Part shown: one piece after another, positions 28,176 to 37,614 of the stretch
Numbering within the stretch: position 1 is the stretch's first letter
How the letters are laid out: the number at the start of each line of letters is the position of its first letter
Assembly (NCBI RefSeq): GCF_902859705.1
Contig: NZ_CADIJO010000006.1
Coordinates: forward strand, 124,001-188,000
Direction of reading: 5' to 3'
Source of the DNA: Achromobacter deleyi
Lineage (GTDB): Bacteria > Pseudomonadota > Gammaproteobacteria > Burkholderiales > Burkholderiaceae_B
Length of the DNA stretch: 64,000 nucleotides
Notes under the pieces: model-generated
Seen by the model: the letters and a program-made list of their open reading frames with translations, nothing else
Told to the model about the DNA's origin: nothing
Database searches by the model: none
Position numbers and translations under genes: made by a program

Positions 28176-29192
28176 GTGAAGCCCTTGCCATTGCCCCGCC
28201 GGGCAGTCGCGGCGCTGCTTGTCGCGCTGGCGCCCGCGCTCATCCCTTTCGCCGCCCACGGCGAAGCGCTCAATCCCCCCGTGAAGGTCCGCTACGAAGA
28301 GGTGGTGCGCTCCATTCTCTACGTGCCCAAGTACGTGGCCCTGTCGCAGGGCTACTTCAAGGACGCCGGGCTGGACGTCTCGATGAAGACCTCCCAAGGC
28401 ACCGACAAGGGCATGACCGCCCTGCTGTCGGGCAGCGCGGACATCGTGCTGATCGGCCCCGAGGCGTCGATCTATGTGCAGAACAGCGAATCGCCGGTCA
28501 AGCCGAAGATCTTTGCCGGCTTGACGGCCACCGACGGCTTTTTCCTGCTGGCGCGCAAGCCGGTCGAGAAATTCGACTGGAGCATGCTCAAGGGCAAAGA
28601 GGTGATCGGCTTTCGGCCCGGGTCCAATCCCATCGTGTTCCTGGAAACCGCGCTGCGCAAGCACGGGCTGGACCCGCAGAAGGACGTGAAGCTGCTGAAC
28701 AACATCGGCATTCCGGCGCGCGCCGGCGCCTGGATGGCCGGCCAGGGCGAATACGGCATCTTCCTGGAGCCCGAGGCCGGCGAGCTGGTACGCAACGGCA
28801 AGGGCTACATCGTGGCCTCGGTGGGCCATGAAGTGGGCCAGGTGGACTACACGGTATTCACCGCCACCGACAAATACATTCGCGACAACCCCAAGGTGAT
28901 CCAGGCCTGGACCGACGTGGTGGCGCGCGCCGAGAAGTACGTGAAGGACACACCGGCCGCCACGCTGGCGCCGCAGATCATGACGTACTTTCCCGGCATG
29001 GACGCGGCGGCCGTGACTGATGCGATCGACCGCTACAAGCAATACCAGATCTGGAAGACCTCGCCGCTGGTCACGGCCGACGCGATGAACCAGCTGCAGG
29101 ACATGCTGATCGCCAGCGCGGTCATGAAGGAAGGCGCCCGCGTCAAATACGAAGACGTGGTGGTGGCCGACTTTGCCAGGAAGGCCCCGTGA
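28176..29192 (+). CDS. ABC transporter binding protein, NMT1/SsuA-like
   Basis: A 338-residue periplasmic binding protein. Start GTG 28176 is set by the AGGAG 10 bases ahead and yields a clean signal peptide (basic KPLPLPRRAV, hydrophobic core, cleavage around AHGEA near residue 30). The mature protein has the NMT1/THI5 fold seen in nitrate, taurine, sulfonate and thiamine-precursor receptors: YVALSQGYFKDAGLDVSMKT, MTALLSGSADIVLIGPEA, VIGFRPGSNP. Ligand is unknown. It overlaps the ATPase gene by 4 bases. Confidence 0.88.
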   Translation: MKPLPLPRRAVAALLVALAPALIPFAAHGEALNPPVKVRYEEVVRSILYVPKYVALSQGYFKDAGLDVSMKTSQGTDKGMTALLSGSADIVLIGPEASIYVQNSESPVKPKIFAGLTATDGFFLLARKPVEKFDWSMLKGKEVIGFRPGSNPIVFLETALRKHGLDPQKDVKLLNNIGIPARAGAWMAGQGEYGIFLEPEAGELVRNGKGYIVASVGHEVGQVDYTVFTATDKYIRDNPKVIQAWTDVVARAEKYVKDTPAATLAPQIMTYFPGMDAAAVTDAIDRYKQYQIWKTSPLVTADAMNQLQDMLIASAVMKEGARVKYEDVVVADFARKAP

Positions 29193-30004
29193 TGAGCGCC
29201 GTCGTCCATAACCTGAAACCGGAAGCGGCCACGGCGAAGATCGAGCTGCGCGACGTCTGTCTCAGCTATTTCACGCCGGAAGGCGAGACCGAGGCCCTGT
29301 CGCAGGTGTCGTTCGCGCTGGCGCCAGGCGAATTCGTCAGCCTGATCGGGCAAAGCGGTTGCGGCAAGAGCACGCTGCTGTCGTTGATTGCCGGCCTGAT
29401 CACGCCGACCTCGGGCGCCGTGATGATCGACGGCCAGGCGGTCACCGAGCCGAACCCGCGGATCGGCTACATGCTGCAGCAGGACTACCTGTTTGAATGG
29501 CGCACCATTCTGGACAACGTGATGCTGGGCGCCGAAATACAGGGCCGGCGCGATGCCCGCAGCGAAGCGCGCGCCGTGCATCTGCTGGAAAAATGCGGGC
29601 TGGGCGCCTTTCTGACGCACACGCCGCGCCAGCTGTCCGGCGGCATGCGGCAACGCGCCGCGCTGGCGCGCACGCTGGTCACCGAGCCCGATGTGATCTT
29701 GCTGGACGAACCCTTTTCCGCGCTGGATTCGCAGACCCGGCTGGCCATTTCCGACGAGGTGGTCGACATTCTGCGGCGCGAAGGCAAGACGGTGGTGCTG
29801 GTGACGCACGACATCGGCGAGGCCATCGCGATGACCGACCGAGTGATCGTGCTGTCGCGTCGGCCCGGCCGCCTGAAAAGCCAGTACCGCATCCATTACG
29901 GCGACGGCGCGCGCCCCACGCCATTCCAGGCGCGTTCGCGGCCGGAATTCAACGCCTACTTCAAACAGCTCTGGGACGAGCTGGACGTCCACGTGGAGGG
30001 TTGA
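29189..30004 (+). CDS. ABC transporter ATPase, nitrate/sulfonate/taurine type
   Basis: A 271-residue ATPase of the SsuB/TauB class. Walker A GQSGCGKST (54-62), signature LSGGMRQRAALARTL (about 148-162), Walker B ILLDEPFSALDS, and the H-loop VTHDIGEAIAMTD are all intact. It energises import of the ligand bound by the preceding protein. Confidence 0.93.
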   Translation: MMSAVVHNLKPEAATAKIELRDVCLSYFTPEGETEALSQVSFALAPGEFVSLIGQSGCGKSTLLSLIAGLITPTSGAVMIDGQAVTEPNPRIGYMLQQDYLFEWRTILDNVMLGAEIQGRRDARSEARAVHLLEKCGLGAFLTHTPRQLSGGMRQRAALARTLVTEPDVILLDEPFSALDSQTRLAISDEVVDILRREGKTVVLVTHDIGEAIAMTDRVIVLSRRPGRLKSQYRIHYGDGARPTPFQARSRPEFNAYFKQLWDELDVHVEG

Positions 30005-30007
30005 GCC

Positions 30008-30844
30008 ATGAATGCACCCATCGCCAACACCGTGCCGCTGCGCGCCGTGCCCGCGCCCAGCCAGAAATACCAGGACTACCTGCGGCGCGACCGCGCCCGC
30101 CGCCGCAATATCCGCCTGGCCCAGGCGCTGCTGCTCGTCGTATTCCTGTGCGCCTGGGAGATCCTGCCGCGGATGCACATCCTGAACCCGCTCTTGACCA
30201 GCTACCCCAGCGCGCTGTGGCCCACGTTCATCGACCTGTGGGCCAACGGCAACCTGGCGCACCACATCCTGACCACGCTGTCGGCCACGCTGGTGGGCTT
30301 TACGCTCAGCATGGTGATCGGCATCGTGGTGGCCGCGGCGCTGTGGTGGTCGGACTTCCTGTACAAGGTGCTGGACCCGTTCCTGGTGGTGGCCAACGCC
30401 ATGCCCAAGATCGCCTTCGTGCCCATCTTCTACCTGTGGCTGGGCTCGGACTATGCGGTGTACGGCATGGCCGTGGCGATCGCCGTGTTCGTGACCATCA
30501 TGGTGGTGTATGCGGGCTTTCGGGGCATCGACCTCAACAAGGTCAAGCTGGCGCGCACTTTCGGGGCCAGCCGCTGGCAGGTGCTGGTCAAGGTGGTGCT
30601 GCCCGGCAGCGTACCGACGTTGATCGCCGCGGTGAAGATGAACATCGGCCTGGCGCTGGTGGGCGTCATCGTGGGCGAATTCCAGTCGGCCGATTCGGGC
30701 CTGGGCTTTCTCATCATGAACGGCAGCCAGGTCTTCAAGCTGAATATCGTCATGACCGCCATCACCATGCTGGCGCTGATTTCCAGCGTGATGTACCTGG
30801 TGGTGTACCGCATCGAAGCCGCGGTGGCGCGGCGCTACGGATAA
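30008..30844 (+). CDS. ABC transporter permease, nitrate/sulfonate/taurine type
   Basis: A 278-residue inner-membrane permease with about six hydrophobic segments of the BPD_transp_1 type. The EAA-like coupling loop is in KLARTFGASRWQVLVKVVLPGSVP. It begins 3 bases after the ATPase stop and ends 9 bases before the hydrolase start. The transported compound is inferred to be that of the neighbouring hydrolase. Confidence 0.92.
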   Translation: MNAPIANTVPLRAVPAPSQKYQDYLRRDRARRRNIRLAQALLLVVFLCAWEILPRMHILNPLLTSYPSALWPTFIDLWANGNLAHHILTTLSATLVGFTLSMVIGIVVAAALWWSDFLYKVLDPFLVVANAMPKIAFVPIFYLWLGSDYAVYGMAVAIAVFVTIMVVYAGFRGIDLNKVKLARTFGASRWQVLVKVVLPGSVPTLIAAVKMNIGLALVGVIVGEFQSADSGLGFLIMNGSQVFKLNIVMTAITMLALISSVMYLVVYRIEAAVARRYG

Positions 30845-30853
30845 GGAGCCGCC

Positions 30854-31546
30854 ATGCAGATTCCGCAATGGGTCCAGGACCGCGTCATTGCTCGCCAGGG
30901 CTGCCTGCACCCCTATGACACGCTGCCGGGCGCGCGCTGCGCCGTGGTGGTGATCGACATGCAGCAGTATTTCACCCTGCCCGGCTACCAGGGCGAATGC
31001 GCCGCCGCGCGCGGCATCATCGAGCCGGTGAACCGCCTGTGCGACGCAGTGCGCGCGGCCGGCGGCACGGTGGTGTGGGTGCAGACCGCGTCCGACAACG
31101 CCGACGCCTTCTGGTCGCACCACCACGGCGTGATGCTGACGCCCGAGCGCAGCGCGCGGCGCCTGGAAACCCTGCGGCGCGATTCGCCCGGCTACGCGCT
31201 GCATCCGGACCTGCGGCCCGATGCCGGCGACCTGCGGGTGACCAAGCGCTTCTACAGCGCCATGGCGCCGGGTTCGTCCGAACTGGAACCGCTGCTGCGC
31301 GGGCGTGGCGTGGATACCTTGCTGATCGCCGGCACGGTCACCAACGTGTGCTGCGAGTCCACCGCCCGCGACGCGATGATGCGCGACTTTCGCACCATCA
31401 TGGTCGACGACGCGCTGGCCGCGGTGACGCCGGCCGAGCACGAGCACGCGCTGCACGGCTGGCTGCTGTTCTTTGGCGACGTGCTGTCGGTGGATGAAAC
31501 GGTGGCGCGGCTCAAGCCTGCGCAGGCGGCGCGCAAGACCGCCTGA
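30854..31546 (+). CDS. Isochorismatase-family cysteine hydrolase of the ABC operon
   Basis: A 230-residue hydrolase with catalytic Asp35 (VVVIDMQQYF), Lys131 (RVTKRFYSAM) and Cys166 (GTVTNVCCESTARDAM). The last motif strongly resembles RutB and related amidohydrolases acting on ureido or carbamoyl compounds. About 25 residues precede the domain. It is the last gene of the importer operon, so it probably cleaves the imported compound in the cytoplasm. Substrate unknown. Confidence 0.88.
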   Translation: MQIPQWVQDRVIARQGCLHPYDTLPGARCAVVVIDMQQYFTLPGYQGECAAARGIIEPVNRLCDAVRAAGGTVVWVQTASDNADAFWSHHHGVMLTPERSARRLETLRRDSPGYALHPDLRPDAGDLRVTKRFYSAMAPGSSELEPLLRGRGVDTLLIAGTVTNVCCESTARDAMMRDFRTIMVDDALAAVTPAEHEHALHGWLLFFGDVLSVDETVARLKPAQAARKTA

Positions 31547-31592
31547 CGAAGCCGCACCCACCCGGCCTGCGTACGGGGGCAGCCCCCGTGCG

Positions 31593-34034
31593 TCAGTCCA
31601 GGTTCAGCCAGACCCGCCGCATGGTTGGGTCTTCGGGGTCGGCGTCGTTGGTGAAGCCCAGGCTGGTCATCAGCGACAGCATGGGCCGGTTGGTCGACAG
31701 CACCAGCCCGTCGATGTATTCCAGCCCCTGCTCGCGCGCCGCGTCGATCAGCGCCGTCATCAGCTGGCGGCCCAGGCCGCGGCGCTGCCAGTCGTCGCCG
31801 ATCACCAGCGCGTATTCCGCGCCGCGCCCGTCCGGGTTGCGCAAATAATGCGCGAAACCGACCAGGACCTCGCGCGGATGGCCGCGGTTGGCCGGGTTGG
31901 GCACCTGCGTGGCGGCCACCAGGGCCAGCTCGCGGTGGTAGTCCACCTGGGTGTAGCGCGACACCATGCGCGGAGTCAGCTCGCGCATCATCGACACGAA
32001 GCGCATGTAGCGCGAGCGTTCGGACAGGCCGCGGATGAATTCCTGCAAGGGCTGCGCGTCTTCGGGGCGGATCGGCCGCAGCACCCACGGAATGCCGTCG
32101 GCAAAGCGGCGCACCTGCACCAGGCGCGCCGGATACGGGTGAATCGCCATGTGCGGATAGCCGGCGGTCTGTGGTGATTCGCAGCCCGGCTTTTCGGTCA
32201 GCGTCATGCGCAGGCCACCGGCGCGCAGATGGGTTTCACCGGCGTAGAGCGGATCGATGTCCAGCGTTTCGATGTCGGGCAGTTCGGACACCAGTTCAGA
32301 CACCAGCACCAGCGCCTGCTGCAAGGCTTCGGCGGCCAGGTGGCCGACGCGCGGCGCCAGCACCTTGCGCCACAGGCGGCTGCGTTCGATCAGCTGGCGC
32401 GCCAGGAAGCCGTTCAGCGGCGGCAGGTCCATGCCGCGGTCGGACTGCGACAGCACGGCGTCCGGGCCGCCCGCGCCAAAACGCACGACCGGGCCGAACT
32501 GCGGATCGCGCCGCACCCGGATCGCCATGGGACGGGATTCCGGTTCGCCCAGCGCCACGTCCACCGGCATGTCGCGCAGCGGCACGTAGAACAGGGCCAG
32601 CAGCGCGCGGACTTCGGACGTATTGAGTTCGCGCCGGCAATCGGCCCGCACCCGCGCCAGGATGTCGCGCGCGGCGGCCAGGTCGGGCACGTGGGTGGCC
32701 GGTTCGGGCGGCTGGGTCTGCAGCAGCAGCTGCTGGTTGTAATGGTGCGAGGCCAGCACGCCGAAGGCGTCGGCGGCCGATTCGGGCGTACGGAACGCGG
32801 ACGTGCCGGCATCGTCCAGCATGCGCCGCAGCGGCCGCATGCCGGCGTCGCCCATGAAACACGTGACCACAGGCTTCTTGGCCTTGGGCGCGATCAGCGC
32901 CAGTTCCCGCGCCACGGCGGGCATGTCGGCCAGCGCATCGGGCGCCAGCAGCACCAGCACGCCGTCCACGCCGGCATCGTCCAGCACGGTGTCCAGGATG
33001 GCGCGGATGCGCTCCGGCGTCAGCGGGGTGTAGGTGATGACCGGGTTGGCGCTGGCCGCGTCGGGTTCCAGCATCGCCGCCAGCGCACGCTGCGTAGCCG
33101 GCGCCAGGTCGGCGCGCAGCACGGCGGCGTCCGGGCCGATCAGGTCCATGGCCAATTGCGGGGGGCCGCTGCCGTTGGAGATCAGCGCCACCCGCCGGCC
33201 CTTGGGGCGACGGGTATAGCCCAGCACCTTCACGGCCGAGAACAACTGCACGAAGTAGCGCACCCGCACGGCGCCGGCACGGCGCAGGGCGGCGTCGAAG
33301 ATGGCGTCGGCGCTGTCGGTGTCCGCCCGGCCCGCCTTGAGCACGATGACCGGCTTGACGCTGGCCGCGGCCCGCAGGGTGCTCATGAATTCGCGCGCCG
33401 GCCCGACGTCTTCCAGGTAGAGCACGATGCTGTCGGTGCGCGGGTCGCTGGCCAGGTAGTCCAGCACCTTGGACAGGCCCACCACCGCCTCGTCGCCCAG
33501 CGACACGGCGGTGGAAAAACCGATGTGCACGTCTTCGGCCCAGTCCATCACGGCTGCCATGATGGACCGCGACTGCGCCAGCAGCGCCACCCGGCCGGCG
33601 CGCGCCAGCACCGGATGCTGGCTGAGATTCAGGCCGGCATGGGGCCGCTGGGCGCCGAACGAGCGCGGGCCCAGCAGTTCGCAGCGGTTTTCTTCGGCCC
33701 AGGCGCGGCACAGCGCCAACGTGCCGCGCGGATACGGATCGGGCAGTTCGTGCGGCAGCAGGATGACCGAACGCGGCGCCAGCGGCGACAGGCGGCGCAG
33801 GGTTTCGGGTAGCACGGCCGGCGACACGCAAACCAGGGCCAGATCGGGGCGTTCACCCGCGGCCAGGCCTTGCAGGGCCTCGGGCAGGTCGGGTGCGGCG
33901 CCGGTTTCGCAAGCCACGACGGTGGTGCGGGCCTTGAGCGCTGGCGACAACGAGCCCGCCGCCGGCAGGGGCCGGTCGGCAACGATCACCAGCGAACTGG
34001 GTTCGAACATCGGGGCAAGAGCGTGTCGCAGCAT
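31593..34034 (-). CDS. Pat-like protein acetyltransferase: acyl-CoA synthetase-like plus GNAT
   Basis: A large (813 residues from 34034) fused protein. The N-terminal two-thirds resembles the ADP-forming acyl-CoA synthetase fold (CoA-binding domain from FEPSSLVIVAD, then succinyl-CoA ligase-like FSTAVSLGDEAVVGLSKVLDYL and GRRVALISNGSGP). The last 200 residues are a GNAT domain (FIRGLSERSRYMRFVSMM, RRGLGRQLMTALIDAAREQG). This is the layout of E. coli Pat/PatZ, which acetylates lysines in metabolic enzymes such as acetyl-CoA synthetase. The synthetase part is usually inactive in such proteins. A start at 34082 is possible (16 residues longer). It diverges from gltX. Confidence 0.85.
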   Translation of the reverse strand: MLRHALAPMFEPSSLVIVADRPLPAAGSLSPALKARTTVVACETGAAPDLPEALQGLAAGERPDLALVCVSPAVLPETLRRLSPLAPRSVILLPHELPDPYPRGTLALCRAWAEENRCELLGPRSFGAQRPHAGLNLSQHPVLARAGRVALLAQSRSIMAAVMDWAEDVHIGFSTAVSLGDEAVVGLSKVLDYLASDPRTDSIVLYLEDVGPAREFMSTLRAAASVKPVIVLKAGRADTDSADAIFDAALRRAGAVRVRYFVQLFSAVKVLGYTRRPKGRRVALISNGSGPPQLAMDLIGPDAAVLRADLAPATQRALAAMLEPDAASANPVITYTPLTPERIRAILDTVLDDAGVDGVLVLLAPDALADMPAVARELALIAPKAKKPVVTCFMGDAGMRPLRRMLDDAGTSAFRTPESAADAFGVLASHHYNQQLLLQTQPPEPATHVPDLAAARDILARVRADCRRELNTSEVRALLALFYVPLRDMPVDVALGEPESRPMAIRVRRDPQFGPVVRFGAGGPDAVLSQSDRGMDLPPLNGFLARQLIERSRLWRKVLAPRVGHLAAEALQQALVLVSELVSELPDIETLDIDPLYAGETHLRAGGLRMTLTEKPGCESPQTAGYPHMAIHPYPARLVQVRRFADGIPWVLRPIRPEDAQPLQEFIRGLSERSRYMRFVSMMRELTPRMVSRYTQVDYHRELALVAATQVPNPANRGHPREVLVGFAHYLRNPDGRGAEYALVIGDDWQRRGLGRQLMTALIDAAREQGLEYIDGLVLSTNRPMLSLMTSLGFTNDADPEDPTMRRVWLNLD

Positions 34035-34154
34035 GTCGTGGGCGGGCGCTAATCTAAAATACCGTTCATCGTAACAAGACAACCCCGCCGTCCGCTTGAC
34101 GCGGACCCTGCCCGACGCCGCTTTGTGGCGCCGCAGCCGCTATCATTGCCACCT

Positions 34155-35561
34155 ATGACTTCCAACGCCTCTTCCCCCATCCGTACCCGCTTCGCGCCTT
34201 CGCCGACGGGCTTCCTGCACCTGGGCGGCGCCCGTACCGCGCTGTTCTCCTGGGCCTTCGCGCGCCACCACCAGGGCACCTTCGTCCTGCGCATCGAAGA
34301 CACCGACGTCGAACGCTCCACGCCGGAAGCGGTGCAGGCCATCCTGGACAGCATGGACTGGCTGGGCATGCAGCCCGACGAAGGCCCCTTCTACCAGATG
34401 CAGCGCATGGACCGCTACCGCGAGGTCGTGGCGCAGATGCTGGCCGCCGGTACCGCCTACCACTGCTACAGCTCGCCCGAGGAAGTGGAAGCCATGCGCG
34501 AGGCCGCCCGCGCCCGCGGCGACAAGCCGCGCTACGACGGCACCTGGCGCCCCGAGCCCGGCAAGACGCTGCCCGCCATCCCGGCCGGCCGCCAGCCCGT
34601 GGTGCGCTTCAAGAACCCGCAGGAAGGCGCCACGTCCTGGAACGACATGGTCAAGGGCACCATCAGCTTTGACAACACCGAGCTCGACGACCTGATCATC
34701 GCCCGCCCGGACGGCACCCCCACCTACAACTTCTGCGTGGTGGTCGACGACTGGGACATGGGCATCACCCACGTGCTGCGCGGCGATGACCACGTCAACA
34801 ACACCCCGCGCCAGATCAACATCCTGCGCGCGCTGGGCGCCACCCTGCCCGAATACGGCCACGTGCCCATGATTCTCGGCCCGGACGGCGAAAAGCTGTC
34901 CAAGCGCCACGGCGCGGTCAACGTCATGGAATACGACAACGAGGGCTACCTGCCCGAGGCCATGATCAACTACCTGGCCCGCCTGGGCTGGAGCCACGGC
35001 GACGACGAACTCTTCAGCCGCGAACAGCTGGTGCAGTGGTTCGACACCCGCCACCTGTCCAAGTCCGCTTCGCAGTGGGACCCCAAGAAGCTGAACTGGG
35101 TCAACGCCCACTACATCAAGCAGATGGACAACGCCGAGCTGGCCGAACGCGTGGCCCCGCGCGTGGCCAACCGCGGCGGCCATCCGGAAAAGATCGACCT
35201 GCCGGGCGTCATGGGCCTCTTGAAAGACCGTGCCGAAACGCTTGAGCAGCTGGCCGACGGCGCCATGCTGTTCTGCGGCGAATTCAAGCCGGCCGCCCCC
35301 GAACTGGTCGAGCAGCACCTGACCGCCGCCGCCCGCGAGGCACTGGCCGACTTCGCCCAGCGCGCCGCCGGCACCGACTGGACCCGCGAAGCCATCTCGG
35401 CGCTGATCAAGGCCGTGCTGGCCGACCGCGGCCTGAAAATGCCGCAACTGGCGATTCCGCTGCGCGTGGCCGTGACGGGCCAGACCCAGACGCCGGCCGT
35501 GGACGCCGTGCTGGCGCTGCTGGGCAAGGACACCGTGCAAAAGCGCCTGGCCGCGATCTGA
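34155..35561 (+). CDS. gltX: Glutamyl-tRNA synthetase
   Basis: Class I synthetase charging tRNA-Glu. The 468-residue protein has the HIGH-type motif HLGG in [21 protein letters not shown] (14-35) and the KMSKS-type motif KLSKRHG (about 246-252). The discriminating type is ordinary non-GlnRS. The start is at [19 protein letters not shown]; a frame extension of ten codons upstream is not homologous. A terminator follows. Confidence 0.98.
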   Translation: MTSNASSPIRTRFAPSPTGFLHLGGARTALFSWAFARHHQGTFVLRIEDTDVERSTPEAVQAILDSMDWLGMQPDEGPFYQMQRMDRYREVVAQMLAAGTAYHCYSSPEEVEAMREAARARGDKPRYDGTWRPEPGKTLPAIPAGRQPVVRFKNPQEGATSWNDMVKGTISFDNTELDDLIIARPDGTPTYNFCVVVDDWDMGITHVLRGDDHVNNTPRQINILRALGATLPEYGHVPMILGPDGEKLSKRHGAVNVMEYDNEGYLPEAMINYLARLGWSHGDDELFSREQLVQWFDTRHLSKSASQWDPKKLNWVNAHYIKQMDNAELAERVAPRVANRGGHPEKIDLPGVMGLLKDRAETLEQLADGAMLFCGEFKPAAPELVEQHLTAAAREALADFAQRAAGTDWTREAISALIKAVLADRGLKMPQLAIPLRVAVTGQTQTPAVDAVLALLGKDTVQKRLAAI

Positions 35562-35595
35562 TCGCCGCGCCCGGCCCCGTGCCGGGCACAGGCCC

Positions 35596-35637
35596 CAAAA
35601 AAAAGCCCCGAACGGCGTAGCCGGACGGGGCTTTTTC
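35596..35637 (+). terminator. Bidirectional terminator after gltX
   Basis: AAAAGCCCCG and CGGGGCTTTTT arms around an inner CGGC-GTAG-CCGG hairpin, between the convergent gltX and MFS genes. Confidence 0.88.
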
Positions 35638-35660
35638 CATGGCGCGAGGCCTCGGCGCCG

Positions 35661-36854
35661 CTACGCCGCCTGGGGCCGGGATTTCAACGCACGCGAGAAA
35701 AACGCGCCCAACAGCGGCAGCAGCACGGCCGAGCCGCCGAACAGCACCGCCGCGCCGACCTCGTCCACCACCGCGCCGGCCAGCGCCACGCCGGCCGCCT
35801 GGCCCATGAACAGGCACGACGCGAACCATGCCACCGCCGTGCCGCGCGCGGACGGCACCATCTGCGTGGCGTTGGTCTGCAAGGTGGCGTGCAGCAGGTA
35901 GTAGCCAAAGCCGGCCAGCACGCTGGCCAGCAGGCTCCAGAGCCACACCGGCCCCAGCAGGTACGACAGGAAGGCCACGCCCAGCACCAGCCCGCCCGCG
36001 ACCGCCAGGCCGCGTTCGCCCAGGCGCTTGAGAATGCGGCCCGCCACCACCGTGTAGAGCAGCCCGCCCACCGCATACACCGCCACCAGCGCACCGGCGG
36101 CGGTCAGCGAGATATCGAAGCGTTCGTGCAGATACGAGGGCGCGAAGGCCAACGCGCCAAAGACCAGCAGGCCTTCGATGAACACCGTGGCCAGCACCAC
36201 CCGCGCCCAGGGCGTGCCCAGCACCTGGCGCGCCTGCGCCACGAAACCCTGGCGGGGCGCGTTCGGATCCACCACGCCCATCCCGGCGCGGCGCTGGCGC
36301 CGCACTTCCAGGTGCAGCAGCACGCCCACCGCCAGATAGCCGCACACCAGGGCGGCAAAGGCCCAGCGCCAGCCCAGCGTGTCGGCGAACAGGCCGCCGG
36401 CCAACTGGCCTGTCGCCATGCCCAGGATGGTGCCCGTCAGAAAACGCGCCAGCGTCGCCTGGCGCCGCTCGTAGGGCACGGTGTCGCCGATCCAGGCCAT
36501 CGACAGCGGCACGATGCCCGCCCCCGCCGCCCCGGACAGGGCGCGGCAGACCACCAGCATGTCCAGCGTCTCGGCCGCGACGGCCCCGGCGCTGCCCACC
36601 GCACAGGCAAAGGTCGCCACGCTGACAACGCGGTATTTGCCATAGCGGTCGCCGACCGGCCCGAAGAACATCTGCAGCACGCCGTAGGCCACGGCGAACG
36701 CGGTCACCGCGCGCGCGGCCTGCCCGGTGGTGGCGCCGAATTCGGCCGCCAGTTGCGGCAACATGGGATCACAGATGCGAAAGGCGCTGGCGCTGACGAA
36801 AGCGGCCAGGGCCAGGAGCGCGATGGCTCGCGCTTCAGAGGAAAGGGCAGGCAT
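35661..36854 (-). CDS. MFS transporter
   Basis: A 397-residue, twelve-span major facilitator. The loop 2-3 motif A form is GPVGDRYGKYRVV (about 65-77). It resembles sugar-efflux/multidrug-like exporters (LAAEFGATTGQAARAVTAFAVAYG). An inter-domain basic linker is near RRQRRAGMG. Substrate unknown. It stands alone between gltX and a small lipoprotein gene. Confidence 0.88.
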   Translation of the reverse strand: MPALSSEARAIALLALAAFVSASAFRICDPMLPQLAAEFGATTGQAARAVTAFAVAYGVLQMFFGPVGDRYGKYRVVSVATFACAVGSAGAVAAETLDMLVVCRALSGAAGAGIVPLSMAWIGDTVPYERRQATLARFLTGTILGMATGQLAGGLFADTLGWRWAFAALVCGYLAVGVLLHLEVRRQRRAGMGVVDPNAPRQGFVAQARQVLGTPWARVVLATVFIEGLLVFGALAFAPSYLHERFDISLTAAGALVAVYAVGGLLYTVVAGRILKRLGERGLAVAGGLVLGVAFLSYLLGPVWLWSLLASVLAGFGYYLLHATLQTNATQMVPSARGTAVAWFASCLFMGQAAGVALAGAVVDEVGAAVLFGGSAVLLPLLGAFFSRALKSRPQAA

Positions 36855-36918
36855 GAAAGACCGGCGGCGGGAGGGAAGGCGAAGTTCGCACCTTACCCTA
36901 CCCGGCCAGAAGCCGTCA

Positions 36919-37425
36919 TCAATACGGCAGGCGGTAACCCTGCGGCATGCGGCGCGCGGTCACGACCTGGCCGCCGCTTTTCAGTTCGCGCAGCGTCAGC
37001 TTGGCCTGCTCGACCTTTTCGACGCGGTAGCGGTTGACGTAGATCGGGTCGGCGGCGTCGACGATTTCGCCGTTCGATTGCGTGGTCTGCATGGTGTAGA
37101 TGCCGTCGACGACGCTCCAGCAGCCGGTTTCACGCAGGGCCGGACGCGTCTTGCGGCCGATCTTGAGCTGCGTTTCGTAGGCCATGCGGCCGTCGGCGTA
37201 CAGCACGGTCAAGGCCTGGAAATCGCCGCTGACGCCGCGCGGCTTCGAATTCGAATACCAGGTGCCGACCATGGGATCGCCGCTCTTGGCCGGCACGCAG
37301 GCCATCGGCTTGGGCGGCCCTTCCGGCTGAGCCTCGGTAATGGAGGCGGGTTTGCGGGCGACACAGCCGCCCAGGATCAGAACGGCGCAGACCACGCCCG
37401 CCGTACGCAAATACACACTGCTCAT
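36919..37425 (-). CDS. Small lipoprotein of unknown function
   Basis: A 168-residue protein with a lipoprotein signal (LILGGC; Cys21). The mature part contains GTWYSNSKPRGVSGDFQALTVLYADGRMAYETQL, which reads like a small beta-barrel calycin-type fold (lipocalin-like, as in DUF-type lipoproteins with a GxW motif). No family name is certain. It is monocistronic and precedes the MFS gene by 64 bases. Confidence 0.75.
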   Translation of the reverse strand: MSSVYLRTAGVVCAVLILGGCVARKPASITEAQPEGPPKPMACVPAKSGDPMVGTWYSNSKPRGVSGDFQALTVLYADGRMAYETQLKIGRKTRPALRETGCWSVVDGIYTMQTTQSNGEIVDAADPIYVNRYRVEKVEQAKLTLRELKSGGQVVTARRMPQGYRLPY

Positions 37426-37614
37426 GACTTCCTCAACACGTCTGTCGACGCGTCGCGCCGCTCAGATCGGCGCGCCCCTCGCGCAGCAAACATCACGCAC
37501 TCTAAAGAGGCGTCCATGAAGAATCAACGACGATCCGCGCCAAGTGCAATTGCGCAACAGTCCGTCGTGCAAAGCGCCCGCTTTACCGCGCTAACACGCA
37601 AAAATGCGTTGGTT

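Noticed and set aside
29033..31561. Long frame antisense to the ABC importer operon
   Set aside because: His- and Gln-rich composition typical of a reverse complement of GC-rich coding DNA; no ribosome site.
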